A stretch of DNA of 64,000 nucleotides, from positions 56,126-120,125 of the forward strand of contig NZ_NISJ01000012.1 in the NCBI RefSeq assembly GCF_002205635.1. The letters run 5' to 3'. A model generated the notes under the pieces. The model did not search any database. It saw only the letters and a list, made by a program, of their open reading frames with translations, and was not told the DNA's origin. Of this stretch, positions 54,762 through 63,720 are shown one piece after another. Numbering within the stretch: position 1 is the first letter of the stretch; each line of letters begins with the position of its first letter. This DNA is from Sphingopyxis witflariensis. GTDB taxonomy: Bacteria > Pseudomonadota > Alphaproteobacteria > Sphingomonadales > Sphingomonadaceae. A program made the position numbers and the translations under genes.

Positions 54762-55952
54762 TCAGGCGTGAGCGCCGGCGGGACGGCGCAACGCCATGCG
54801 GCCATACACCAGGATGAACAGCAGGAAGGCACTGGCCCACAGGCCGCCGGCCAAATGGATGCTCAGCATATAGTCGAACGACAACAGTGGCGCAGCGACC
54901 CGCAACAGCGCGCCCAGGTTAACCAGCGCATAGATGGCGACCGTCGCACCATCCGCTTCCAATGGATGGCCGGTGTGGCCGCGCGTCGCACGCGTCATCA
55001 CAGCCAGTGTCATCGAGGCCATCGCGCCGGCGCCAAGCGCGTGCATCGCGCTCGATGCCGGCACGATCGGCCACAGAATGGCAGCGCCTAGCAGCAACAG
55101 GCCCGCCGGCAGCCAGGCGTAGGAGACGTGCAGAACGAACACCAATGGGTCGGCCGTCGTCCGCAGCCCGGCCCAGCGGGTCAACCGCACAGCATGTAAG
55201 AGGCCGGCGACGAGCAGTAGCGAGGCCACCGGGTGAGCCGTTGATGCAAATACCCAACCGGCCAGCGCCATCGCCGTTATGGCGAGTAGCGCATGGTCGA
55301 ACCGGTTGGCCAGGATCGGCAACGCCTGCGCGTCTCCTTTTTTGACCAGCCAATTACGCGTAAATGCGGGGATGATCCGTCCCCCGATAATCGCGATTAG
55401 GAACAGGACCAGCGCAAAACCGGCCCGCATACCGATAGCGGGATCACCGGTCAGCCCCATAGCGGCTGCATGATCGAGCCCACATGCCACGGCGAATAGC
55501 AGCAGGACGATCAGGATCGGCTTGTTACGGTTGCCTGCGGCGAATATCTGGCGCGCCGCGTATCCGAACAGCATTAACAGGAACCCGACATCGAGCACGG
55601 CGGCGAGGACTGGCGAAATGCTGGCGGAAAACAGCACGGCAATCCGGGCCATCGCCCACAGGCCGACGAATGCCGCCACCGGCCAGCCGGTCGCTATGGG
55701 CCGTCCAGTCCAGTTAGGAATAGCCGCGCTCAGAAACCCGGCGATGACAGCGCCGAGATAGCCGAACAGCATTTCATGCTGGTGCCAGGCCAAGGGAGCC
55801 ATTGCGGTCGGCAATGTCCAGAATCCATCTAGGACGCCGACCCAAAGCGTCACGACGATCAGCGCCCAGGCCGCACCGCCCAGAAACAACAACCGAAAAC
55901 CGCCTTGAAGCCACAGCGGTGTTCGGGTCCCGGCGGAACTCGCTTCCGTCAT
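54762..55952 (-). CDS. nnrS: NnrS family membrane protein
   Basis: 396-aa NnrS with about 12 helices and conserved metal-binding histidines in APLAWHQHEMLFGYLGAVIA. Others occur in GLDHAAAMG and MTRATRGHTGHPL. NnrS proteins protect against nitrosative stress and are often under the same control as nitric oxide reductase. The ATG at 55952 overlaps the norB stop by 4 bp, so the two are a coupled operon. Confidence 0.93.
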   Translation of the reverse strand: MTEASSAGTRTPLWLQGGFRLLFLGGAAWALIVVTLWVGVLDGFWTLPTAMAPLAWHQHEMLFGYLGAVIAGFLSAAIPNWTGRPIATGWPVAAFVGLWAMARIAVLFSASISPVLAAVLDVGFLLMLFGYAARQIFAAGNRNKPILIVLLLFAVACGLDHAAAMGLTGDPAIGMRAGFALVLFLIAIIGGRIIPAFTRNWLVKKGDAQALPILANRFDHALLAITAMALAGWVFASTAHPVASLLLVAGLLHAVRLTRWAGLRTTADPLVFVLHVSYAWLPAGLLLLGAAILWPIVPASSAMHALGAGAMASMTLAVMTRATRGHTGHPLEADGATVAIYALVNLGALLRVAAPLLSFDYMLSIHLAGGLWASAFLLFILVYGRMALRRPAGAHA

Positions 55953-58198
55953 TCCCGCGCGCCCTTTCGCCACAGACCGAGGATCACCACCTGCCAGGCG
56001 ATCGCGACAGAGCCTGCGATGAACACGACATCACCGAAAGTGCGGATCCAGCGCAGCGTTTCGAGGAAGTCCTGCTGAAGAAAGGCGTCACTGCGCGCAT
56101 ACCACATGCCGGTGGTGACGCTCGCTTCGAACTGGAACAGCCCGACCGGTAGCAGGCTGGTGAAAATCATAAGCACGAGTCCGGCGTTGAGTCCCCAAAA
56201 GCCGATCGCCATCAGCCGGTTGTTGAACTTCATGTCCGGCCGGATATACCGCAGCACCAGCAAGGTGAAGCCCAGAGCCAGGAAGCCATAGACCCCGAAC
56301 AGCGCGGCATGGGCATGGACGGCGGTGGTGTTCAGGCCTTGCAGGTAAAAGAGCGCGACCGGCGTGTTGATCATGAACCCGAAAACCCCGGCGCCCAGCA
56401 TGTTCCAAAACGCGACCGCGACAAAGCACATCAACGGCCATTTGACCGCGCGCATCCATGGCGTGCGCTCTCGAAGGCTCCAATGTTCCCATGCCTCATA
56501 GCCGAGCACGATCAGCGGTACGACCTCAAGCGCGCTAAATGCCGCGCCGATCGCCATGATTGGCGTGGTCGTCCCCGAAAAATACATGTGGTGGAAGGTA
56601 CCCGGCACGCCGCCGACCATGAACAGCGACGCCGAGGCGAGGCTGGCGGCCGTCGCGACCCGCCGCGACACGAGCCCCATCGTCGCGAAGATGAAAGCGA
56701 TCGCGGCGGTCGCAAAGACCTCGAATATGCCCTCGACCCACAGATGGACGACCCACCAGCGCCAATATTCCATGACGGTTATGTGCGTTCGCTCGCCATA
56801 GAAAAGCCCCGTGCCATAGAACAACCCGATCGCGATCGTGGCGACGGTCAGCAGCGCGAGCAGGCTCTTGTCGCCGCCCTTCCGGCGCAGCGCGGGGAGC
56901 ATCCCTCGCAGCATAAGGACCAGCCAGAGGAGTAGCCCGACGAACAGCCCGATCTGCCACACCCGGCCGAGATCCAGATATTCATAGCCCTGATGGCCCA
57001 GCCAGAAACTGAGCTTGGGCGGAATGACATGGGAAAGCGCGAGATAATTACCGATGAACGACCCGGCGACCACTACGATCAGCGCCCAGAACAGGATATT
57101 GACGCCGAGCTTCTGATATTTGGGATCGCTGCCGTGGATGACCGGGGCCAGGAACAGGCCGGCCGCGAGGAATGCTGTCGCGATCCACAGCACCGCGCTC
57201 TGCACATGCCATGTCCGGGTCAGCGCATAGGGGAAATATTGCGAGACGTCGAAGCCGTAGAAGCTCTGGCCCTCGATCGTGTAGTGCGCCGTGAAGCCGC
57301 CGATGAAGACCTGGAATATAAACAGCGCCAGCACCACGAGCAGGTATTTTCCAAGTGCCTTTTGCGATGGCGTCAGGCCGGCCGAGAGTAGCGGGTCGTC
57401 CGTAGCCGCCACCAGAGGATTGTCATCGTGGCGGCGCAGGAACGCCCATCCCCAGATCAGCGCGCCGACACCGGCAATGAGGATGACGACGCACGCCAGC
57501 GACCACAGGATGTTTTCGGGCGTTGGATAGTTGCCTATCAGCGGTTCAGGCGGCCAGTTGTTGGTATAGGTCGCAACCGTGCCTGGCCGTTCCGTGGATG
57601 CGGCCCAGGCGGTCCAGAAAAAGAATTTGGTCAGCTTCGCCCGCTGCGCCGGATCGGGTAGCGTTCCTTCCTTCATCGCGTAATTGTCGCGGGTCTGACG
57701 GAGCGCAGGATCGGCGCCGTATAGCCGCTCATAATAGCTAGCGGTCTGCGCGATCGCCTGAGCGCGCCGGTCCGATACCGTCGCCACGCCGCTGGCCGGA
57801 TCATAGCTGTTGTGTCGATATTCCTGCTTGAGGCGATAGGTCAGCGCCGCCTTCTGCTCGCCGTCGAGCGCGTCGAAGGGCTTTCCCTCGCTCTCCCGTG
57901 CCGCAAGTTCGAGCCAGGCGACCAGTTCGCGGTGCAACCAGTCGGCGGACCAGTCCGGCGCCTGATAGGCGCCGTGCCCCCATATCGAGCCCAGCTGCAT
58001 GCCACCGGTACTCTGCCACGCATTCTGGCCGTCGAGAATATCTTCGCGCGTCATCAGGACCTGGCCTGAGGCGGCGACGATCTGCGCCGGGATCGGCGGC
58101 GCCTTCCGGTAAACCTCCACCCCGGACACGCTCAATATCGCGAACGTCACCGTCAGCACACCGATCAGTGTCCACCATAGAAGCTTGTAATTTCCCAC
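55949..58198 (-). CDS. norB: Quinol-dependent nitric oxide reductase (qNOR/NorZ)
   Basis: 749 aa. It reduces NO to N2O with electrons from quinol in the inner membrane. The long N-terminal region (about 250 residues: NAWQSTGGMQLGSIWGHGAY) replaces the NorC subunit and has no CxxCH haem-c site. The catalytic domain has the haem and non-haem iron histidines in HLWVEGIFEVFATAAIAFIF, GTFHHMYFSGTT and HAHAALFGVYGF. The start is a GTG at 58198, with AAGGGGAA in front. No nitrite reductase is nearby, so it is probably for detoxification. Confidence 0.94.
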   Translation of the reverse strand: MGNYKLLWWTLIGVLTVTFAILSVSGVEVYRKAPPIPAQIVAASGQVLMTREDILDGQNAWQSTGGMQLGSIWGHGAYQAPDWSADWLHRELVAWLELAARESEGKPFDALDGEQKAALTYRLKQEYRHNSYDPASGVATVSDRRAQAIAQTASYYERLYGADPALRQTRDNYAMKEGTLPDPAQRAKLTKFFFWTAWAASTERPGTVATYTNNWPPEPLIGNYPTPENILWSLACVVILIAGVGALIWGWAFLRRHDDNPLVAATDDPLLSAGLTPSQKALGKYLLVVLALFIFQVFIGGFTAHYTIEGQSFYGFDVSQYFPYALTRTWHVQSAVLWIATAFLAAGLFLAPVIHGSDPKYQKLGVNILFWALIVVVAGSFIGNYLALSHVIPPKLSFWLGHQGYEYLDLGRVWQIGLFVGLLLWLVLMLRGMLPALRRKGGDKSLLALLTVATIAIGLFYGTGLFYGERTHITVMEYWRWWVVHLWVEGIFEVFATAAIAFIFATMGLVSRRVATAASLASASLFMVGGVPGTFHHMYFSGTTTPIMAIGAAFSALEVVPLIVLGYEAWEHWSLRERTPWMRAVKWPLMCFVAVAFWNMLGAGVFGFMINTPVALFYLQGLNTTAVHAHAALFGVYGFLALGFTLLVLRYIRPDMKFNNRLMAIGFWGLNAGLVLMIFTSLLPVGLFQFEASVTTGMWYARSDAFLQQDFLETLRWIRTFGDVVFIAGSVAIAWQVVILGLWRKGARE

Positions 58199-58510
58199 GG
58201 CGCGTTCCCCTTTATCGAAGGCGGTAAAAATCTGTCGGCGAATGTGTCCAGAGTCTTTCAGGTGGTGCCTGCAGAATGCTGCAAGGCTGGGCCCTCGTCA
58301 TCGGTGAGATCGGGAAGCGGTATGTGCGGCGCCCGCGGCGTCGAAGGCGGCACGGCAATTGCGGAGCGAATAGGTCCCGTTGTTGCGCCTCTCACCGTCC
58401 GGAACGCAGCGCTCACCTTTCCCGCTTCGGAAAGGATCATTCGAAAATCCGCCGCTGCCAGCAAGCGAGAGCATGAATTCCTCCCCAAATCACTCGATTT
58501 CTCTGTAGAA

Positions 58511-58522
58511 GATCAAGTGATC
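58511..58522. promoter_or_regulatory. Candidate operator in the norB upstream region
   Basis: Perfect inverted repeat GATCA-AG-TGATC in an AT-rich stretch about 310 bp before the norB GTG. It could bind a dimeric regulator. It does not match the FNR/NNR consensus TTGAT-N4-ATCAA. Confidence 0.35.
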
Positions 58523-58805
58523 ATCTATGTATAGCATGGTTCGTGATGCGCCTAATCAAATAAATTCCCGATTATCGACGCTCGCAAATCCTTGCATGGC
58601 TATGGGATTCATAATTTCAATCTATGATCGTCGATGATGAAAATGGAAGATAATTAGGCCGCACAGAGGTGGAGATGAATGAGTCCCCGATTGCTATTTG
58701 GCGACGATGTTACGCGCCGTTGTGTGGTCGAACTTCGACTGACGGCGCTCCAACGGCCGGATGAGGTCGTGCAGCGTCCCCGACAATAACAGCCACCGGT
58801 CCACT

Positions 58806-58827
58806 CGAAGCAACGATCGTTGCTTCG
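58806..58827. repeat. Perfect 22-bp palindrome without spacer
   Basis: Every base from 58806 to 58827 pairs with its partner across the centre (half site CGAAGCAACGA). A partial copy of the inner sequence (CAACGATC) occurs at 58833. It is in an otherwise empty gap and looks like a dimer-binding site or a recombination target. Confidence 0.65.
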
Positions 58828-59025
58828 TCCGTCAACGATCCCGTCGCCACCGTCAGCAGGTGGCCCGGATAGCATGAGCATTATGATGCGCGCGCAGGTC
58901 TATTGACCCATCGCGCCCTGATGTTGGCAGGCCTTCAGCGGTCACAAGCGGCCGCGAGCCGTCAACCAAAATCTTCCCGGCCAATAATGCCATCCCGCAG
59001 TGTCGAGCAATCTCATATCACCAGC

Positions 59026-59457
59026 ATGCCTGACTCGACTTCCCCACCGATTGGCCTAGAACCGGATCACAAAGACTTTCCTGCGACCCCGGAAGTCGAT
59101 GGGTTTCCTTTGGTCACGACCGCAAAGGATGGCAGGGCTCTGTCGGAAGATGGGGTTCTGCTGCCCTCTATTGGCGCCAATTGTTTTGAAGATCGGTGGC
59201 GGAGAGCAGTTGCCCGCAACGTAATTCCCACGGTTCCGGTCAAAAAGAGCGTAGTATGGTCAGACGACTCGGGCAATCCGGGCCGCCTAACCAAGGCCGG
59301 CGCCATGCAGGAATTCGTAACTCAGTCGAATATCGAGCGGTTCAAGAAGCTTATCAGCACCACGACCGATTCTTCGCAATTGTCGACTCTCAAAGAACTT
59401 CTTCGACGGGAAGAGGCGAGAAGCGCCACGCTTCCGGCGAAACCGGGCCGTTCATAG
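59026..59457 (+). CDS. Hypothetical protein, 143 aa
   Basis: Soluble, beginning MPDSTSPPIGLEPDHKDFPA, with a middle DGVLLPSIGANCFEDRWRRA and a helical C-terminus NIERFKKLISTTTDSSQLST followed by LKELLRREEAR. That helical ending resembles those of many small proteobacterial hypothetical proteins. Earlier in-frame starts exist (ATG 58987, TTG 58903). No good ribosome-binding site was seen at any. No family recognised. Confidence 0.5.
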   Translation: MPDSTSPPIGLEPDHKDFPATPEVDGFPLVTTAKDGRALSEDGVLLPSIGANCFEDRWRRAVARNVIPTVPVKKSVVWSDDSGNPGRLTKAGAMQEFVTQSNIERFKKLISTTTDSSQLSTLKELLRREEARSATLPAKPGRS

Positions 59458-59578
59458 CCATATGGTTCGATCGTGACCGCCGCGAACAGCGCGCACGTCT
59501 GGACCATGCGCGCGGGTGCATCCACTCGATCCTGAGCAATGCGCACTTGTTTCAGACCATCTTTCGGAAGGGCGGCGC

Positions 59579-60286
59579 ATGTGCTTTTCGGCTACGGCAA
59601 GCTTTGCCGCCTCCGGCGTAATCGGTCTAATCGGGCTTGCAACGCTGAGCCACGTCCGGGAACCGCAGGCGCTGCTGTTCGCCGCGGTGCCATTGCTGTT
59701 CTCAGTGCATCAGTTCGCAGAAGGCCTGGTCTGGCTCGGCCTGAAAGGCCAGATAGGCCCGGTTGCTCTCGATCATTCGACCTTCCTGTTCATGCTTTAT
59801 GCGCAGGGCATACTGCCGTTGCTGATGTCGCTCGCGGTGCTCCTGATGGAACCGCCGGGGCGGCGCCGCAAAGCGATCGTCGCGCTGACCTGCATCGGGG
59901 CGCTCGTATGCGCGTGGATGATCTATGGGCTCATCTTCTTCGAGAGCCATTGCTACATCGAACAATATTCGATCGCCTATCGCAATCAGCTTACCGGCAA
60001 CTTTGCGGTATCGTTGTTCTATATCCTCGCGGTTTGCGGCGCGCTGCTGCTTTCCAGCCATCATGTCATCCGGTGGTACGGAGTGCTGAACGTCATCGCA
60101 CTGACGATCACACAGATCGTCAAGGAAGCCGCCTTTGCCTCGGTCTGGTGTTTTTTCGCAGCTGTGCTGAGCATTATGATCTACCGGCAGTTCCGTGACG
60201 GCGCGATCGACGTCGCCATACCCAACGGCAGGTCGGCGCACCGACGGCCTTTGCTTCTGTCTTCGCTGCGAAATCGTCGCTCGTAG
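59579..60286 (+). CDS. DUF6629-type membrane protein
   Basis: 235 aa, about seven helices (SATASFAASGVIGLIGLATL; LFMLYAQGILPLLMSLAVLL; AIVALTCIGALVCAWMIYGL). The start MCFSATASF and the HQFAEGLVWLGL segment are typical of this uncharacterised family. The ribosome-binding site GGAAGGGCGG precedes the ATG at 59579. Function unknown. Confidence 0.8.
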   Translation: MCFSATASFAASGVIGLIGLATLSHVREPQALLFAAVPLLFSVHQFAEGLVWLGLKGQIGPVALDHSTFLFMLYAQGILPLLMSLAVLLMEPPGRRRKAIVALTCIGALVCAWMIYGLIFFESHCYIEQYSIAYRNQLTGNFAVSLFYILAVCGALLLSSHHVIRWYGVLNVIALTITQIVKEAAFASVWCFFAAVLSIMIYRQFRDGAIDVAIPNGRSAHRRPLLLSSLRNRRS

Positions 60287-60662
60287 AGCCGTTCAATGAC
60301 GGTCATCGTTCTCGGACCGGCCCCCCCTTACGGTCAACTGCGTATAGGCTCGGTTCGCCCGTTCGGTCAGATCGGCATCACTTGGTCGAAGTGACCGTGA
60401 CCGGTCTGGAAAATTGCCGGGCTCAGGCTTGGAGGGGACTGCACAGGCTCCCAAGGCGGTGCAGAATTTTCACAGGCTCTTCGCGGTAGCTTCGGTCGGG
60501 GCTGTCTTTGAATGCGATCCCGATTTCACCCGAAACCGGATGCGATCGGCGCGTTCAGGGATGCGGTGCTGCGGGGAGGCGATTGCGACCCTCCTCCTCG
60601 CGGCACTGCTAGAAACCCGGCGCCTGTCCGGCGCCATCCCCCGGATACCTAGGAGACGAATC
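60287..60662. other. 376-bp gap before the BON-domain gene
   Basis: No gene seen. A GGCGCC-TGTCC-GGCGCC hairpin lies around 60619-60640, close to the ribosome-binding site CTAGGAGACG. No clear EcfG (GGAAC-N16-CGTT) or sigma-70 promoter was found by eye. Confidence 0.5.
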
Positions 60663-61319
60663 ATGAAAAAGACCGACAGTCAGCTGCAGCATGACGTGAT
60701 GGCCGAACTCGAATGGGAGCCCGCCGTCGACCATGCCGATATCGGCGTTGCCGTCACCGACGGGGTCGTGACCCTCTCGGGCTATGTAAAGAGCTTCACC
60801 GAAAAGCTCGCGGCCGAGAAGGCGGCGCGCCGCGTTGCGGGGGTCAAGGCGATCGCCGAGGAGATCAAGGTCCGCTTGGCGTCGGACAACAAGACCGCCG
60901 ATCATGAGATTGCCAAACGCATTGTCGACGTGATCGCCTGGACTGTCGCGATCCCCGCCGACAAGGTCAAGGTGAAGGTCGAGCATGGCTGGGTCACGCT
61001 CACCGGCTCGGTCGATTGGTACTTCCAGAGCAACGAGGCGCGGAAGGCGGCCGGACGTGTCTCGGGCGTGATCGGCGTGACCAACCTGATCGAAGTCAAG
61101 CAGCTGCCGGCATCGACCGATGTCAAGGACCGCATCGTCTCGGCGTTCAAGCGCCAGGCCGACCTCGACGCGGCTGGAGTCACGGTGACCACCGACGGCA
61201 GCACAGTGAAGCTGAGCGGGAAGGTCCATGCCTGGAACGAACGCGGTATCGCCGAACGTGCGGCCTGGTCGGCGCCGGGCGTGACCAGGGTCGAGGATCA
61301 TCTCACAGTCCAATATTGA
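60663..61319 (+). CDS. Three-BON-domain protein
   Basis: 218 aa with three BON domains at about residues 5-72, 80-147 and 150-217. Each has the GxVTLxG core: GVVTLSGYVKSF, GWVTLTGSVDW and STVKLSGKVHAW. There is no signal peptide, so it is cytoplasmic, unlike OsmY. BON domains bind phospholipid or small molecules and are linked to osmotic stress. A strong AGGAG ribosome-binding site precedes the ATG. Confidence 0.9.
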   Translation: MKKTDSQLQHDVMAELEWEPAVDHADIGVAVTDGVVTLSGYVKSFTEKLAAEKAARRVAGVKAIAEEIKVRLASDNKTADHEIAKRIVDVIAWTVAIPADKVKVKVEHGWVTLTGSVDWYFQSNEARKAAGRVSGVIGVTNLIEVKQLPASTDVKDRIVSAFKRQADLDAAGVTVTTDGSTVKLSGKVHAWNERGIAERAAWSAPGVTRVEDHLTVQY

Positions 61320-61528
61320 GCCCCGACCTTTGAAGAAGCAGCGCCTGCTCCGTTTGTGGGGGCGGGCGCTTTCCTGATCTTTCCATCTAAAAGCGGCCGG
61401 GCAGCAATCGGCCAGGACTAGCGGTTCATGTTCTGTCGACAGATTATGCCGACGAAACGTCGTTGATGGGATGCAAGGCGGATGACGTGGAGGTCCTGAA
61501 TTCCCCCTCCTGATCGTGGAAGGGCCGG

Positions 61529-62599
61529 TCAGACCGCAGCGATCTGTGCTTCGTCATTGGCGGCGACCTGCCGTGCGATCTGCACGGTCCGGGTCAGCGA
61601 CACGCGGGTTCCCGGCGCGGTGTCCTCGACCGCAATCTCCGCCCCCAACTGCTTGGCGAGCGCCTGGACGATGCGCGTGCCCAGACCCGCTTGGGACCGT
61701 TCGGGGTCCTCCTCCATGCCGATCCCGTCGTCCGAAACCGACAAAGTCCAGTCGTCGTCTGTCGCGGCATAGCCGACGACGACATGACCGGGGCGGCCGT
61801 CCGGAAAGGCGTGCTTGAGCGCATTGATCACCAGTTCGGTGACGACCAGTCCCATGCTGACCGATATATCGCCGCTGATTGACACCGGATCGACGCGGGT
61901 GGTGAGCGTTAGCTGCTCGTGGTCGAAGATCATCGACGCCCCGATGCTGGCGCACAATTGCGCGAGATAGGGTTCAAGCTCGACCGTCTCGCCATCGGAT
62001 CCGGCGAGGTGACGCTGCAATGTCGCGATCGACATCACGCGTTGATGCGCGTCGCTCAAATGGCCGCGCGCTTCGTCCGACTGCACCTTGCGCGCGCTCT
62101 GCATCAATATGCTCGCAATAATCTGCAGGCTGTTCGCGACGCGGTGCTGCATCTCGTGGAGCAGCGCGGCATTGGCGTGAACCAGTTCCTTGTGGCGCTT
62201 CTCGTTCTGCCGCTCCTCGGTGACGTCGATCACGGTGACCACCATCCGGGTGTTCAGGCCGTCGCCATAATCGAGCCGCTGCGCCTTGATCACGACGCAT
62301 CGCACCGCCCCCGCGCTCGTCTTGATCTCCATCTCATAGGCTTCGACCTCGGCGGCGCCCGACAGCGTCGCTTCGATCAGCGAGTGCAGCCGCGGCAAGT
62401 CCCAATGATGATGGTCGAGGTCATAGATCGTCTGCCCGGTGACGGTGTCGGGATCGATGCCGAAGGCGGCACAGAAACTGTCGCTCGCCGCGACGATTGC
62501 CAGATTTTCGTCGAGCAGAAGCAGCGGCGCATCGGACGCGAGCACCAGCGCTAGCCCTAATGTGCGGCCCAGATTGATAGGTGGATTGTCGGCAGCCAT
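61529..62599 (-). CDS. PAS-HWE/HisKA_2-type sensor histidine kinase
   Basis: 356-aa soluble kinase. A PAS domain (about residues 20-125) leads to the HisKA_2 dimerisation region LLHEMQHRVANSLQIIASIL with the phospho-acceptor histidine. The ATPase part has ELVINALKHAFPDGRPG, SVSDDGIGMEED and GLGTRIVQALAKQLGAE. Kinases of this class often feed the alphaproteobacterial general stress response (PhyR/NepR/EcfG); that link is inferred. No response regulator is adjacent. The ATG at 62599 was chosen as the domain start. Confidence 0.9.
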   Translation of the reverse strand: MAADNPPINLGRTLGLALVLASDAPLLLLDENLAIVAASDSFCAAFGIDPDTVTGQTIYDLDHHHWDLPRLHSLIEATLSGAAEVEAYEMEIKTSAGAVRCVVIKAQRLDYGDGLNTRMVVTVIDVTEERQNEKRHKELVHANAALLHEMQHRVANSLQIIASILMQSARKVQSDEARGHLSDAHQRVMSIATLQRHLAGSDGETVELEPYLAQLCASIGASMIFDHEQLTLTTRVDPVSISGDISVSMGLVVTELVINALKHAFPDGRPGHVVVGYAATDDDWTLSVSDDGIGMEEDPERSQAGLGTRIVQALAKQLGAEIAVEDTAPGTRVSLTRTVQIARQVAANDEAQIAAV

Positions 62600-63082
62600 G
62601 CGGCGCGCCCTCCCGGTCGACCCGGACCGCAGAGCGCGGCCTTGTCGGCAGACCAAATCGCGGAGCGAGTCGATCGACGTTGTCGATCATTGCCCCAAGG
62701 CTGCGGGCTTTAGCATGCCGGCGGAAGGAGGCATGCACGGAATCGACACGCCGTCGGTCTCTCCGCAAGTGGGACGGAAGGCTACAGACATCATCGGTCG
62801 ATTGACGTCGCCACCGGGGCGACGTGCCCAAATGTCGGAAAACTAGGATCTACGCCTAAAAGGAAGCTGGACGGCGGCCGGGACCAGCGACCGCCGTCCT
62901 ACTTTATGCCGCATGTGTGTGGGCACAGGGGGTGCGGCACGGTCACATCGTGGGGCCAGATGGATAACAAATCCTTAATTTTCAGGCGATTTGCGGCGAG
63001 ATGAATCGGGCGGAGCTTCGAAAGCGAGCCCTATCCCAGGGCTGATCTGATCCCCGGCCGACCCTCAGAGGCGCTCTGGCCG

Positions 63083-63122
63083 CGTCTCCTGAGAGCCATG
63101 AGACAAGTGGCATCAGGAGACG
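63083..63122. ncRNA. Candidate structured RNA (nested hairpin)
   Basis: Perfect 10-bp arms CGTCTCCTGA (63083-63092) and TCAGGAGACG (63113-63122), with an inner GCCA / TGGC stem (63095-63098 and 63108-63111). No coding explanation. It could be part of a small RNA or an operator. Strand and extent are unknown. Confidence 0.3.
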
Positions 63123-63237
63123 GGGTTGTCCGAAAAACGCGGGAGCATCGGTTGAAGTTGCGGCAAAGCCATTATGCGGCAGCGGATGGAGCGATAAAAT
63201 CGTCGGTGATGCTGCGCGCAAAATATGGAGTACGGCA

Positions 63238-63266
63238 AAAAGACCCCGCGGAGGGCAGGGTCTTTT
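63238..63266 (-). terminator. Terminator, probably of the 85-aa gene
   Basis: Arms AAAAGACCC (63238-63246) and GGGTCTTTT (63258-63266), perfect 9 bp. On the minus strand five T follow, so it best serves the 85-aa gene about 200 bp upstream. It could also end a plus-strand RNA. Confidence 0.7.
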
Positions 63267-63462
63267 CGTTCCCCCGAATGATCCAGGAGAAGCCCATCCG
63301 CCTTGGGGGTCGCAACCCGAAGGCTTCAGGAAAGCAGTCAAATCAATCGTGCGGTCGAAGCCGTCAGCCCATCAGGCGGCGGCTCAATCAATATTCTTCG
63401 CTGGAAAAGTCCCTCACAGGGGAAAGGACAACAGCCTGAACCGGGGCAGTTTGGCCCGCCTG

Positions 63463-63720
63463 CTATTTGACGGCCTCTTGGGCCGCGTCGCCGACATCCT
63501 GAGCGGCATCACCCACCTTCTGCGCTGCCTCGGTGACCGCACCGGTTTCGGCCTTCTCGTTGCCGAGGAACTGGAACCCTAGAAATGCTGCGATAGCCAG
63601 CGCGGCAACGACGAGGAGCGTGATGCCCGCCCCACCGCCGCGTTTCGGATCGCGGTCGACGACTGTCGTGGTATGTGTCGTGCCGTCGGGTTCGCGGGTT
63701 GTATGGATATCATCAGCCAT
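63463..63720 (-). CDS. Small membrane protein, 85 aa
   Basis: Charged, Thr-rich N-terminus (MADDIHTTREPDGTTHTTTV), one helix (GAGITLLVVAALAIAAFLGF, about residues 30-50) and a helical Ala-rich C-terminus with repeated VGDAAQ units (KVGDAAQDVGDAAQEAVK). Strong ribosome-binding site GAGGAGG. An EcfG-like promoter lies upstream, so it may be a general-stress gene (inference). Similar small proteins are common in sphingomonads. Confidence 0.8.
   Translation of the reverse strand: MADDIHTTREPDGTTHTTTVVDRDPKRGGGAGITLLVVAALAIAAFLGFQFLGNEKAETGAVTEAAQKVGDAAQDVGDAAQEAVK

Larger units (their letters stand above)
58199..59025. other. 827-bp gap upstream of norB and the 143-aa gene
   Basis: It holds the norB promoter region (minus) with an AT-rich core at 58490-58660. 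An inverted repeat GATCA-AG-TGATC lies at 58511-58522, and a perfect 22-bp palindrome at 58806-58827. Short open frames at 58258-58488 and 58654-58881 have weak support. I saw no clear FNR, NsrR or NorR site. Confidence 0.6.
62600..63462. other. 863-bp gap with several hairpins, no supported gene
   Basis: It contains a GCATGCC / GGCATGC pair near 62713-62735, a GGACGGCGG / CCGCCGTCC hairpin at 62869-62899, a nested 10-bp-stem hairpin at 63083-63122 and a terminator at 63238-63266. The number of hairpins without open frames suggests small RNA genes or decayed sequence. Confidence 0.5.

Noticed and set aside
58258..58488. 76-codon frame (TTG start) upstream of norB, and an overlapping ATG frame with a good GGAGGAATTC site
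   Set aside because: The two frames compete, neither product has recognisable features, and the region is the norB promoter zone. It could still be a small gene; conservation would decide.
58511..58560. FNR/NNR box for norB
   Set aside because: No sequence close to TTGAT-N4-ATCAA was found; only a different dyad is present.
58654..58881. 75-codon minus-strand frame in the norB upstream gap
   Set aside because: Contains the 22-bp palindrome, Ser/Arg/Cys-rich without a domain, and no ribosome-binding site.
62982..63341. 119-codon minus-strand frame in the right-hand gap
   Set aside because: Passes through two hairpins and a terminator, and has low-information Pro/Arg-rich sequence.
63098..63439. 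113-codon open frame on the plus strand in the right-hand gap
   Set aside because: It crosses a strong terminator hairpin (63238-63266) and a nested hairpin, and resembles no known protein.
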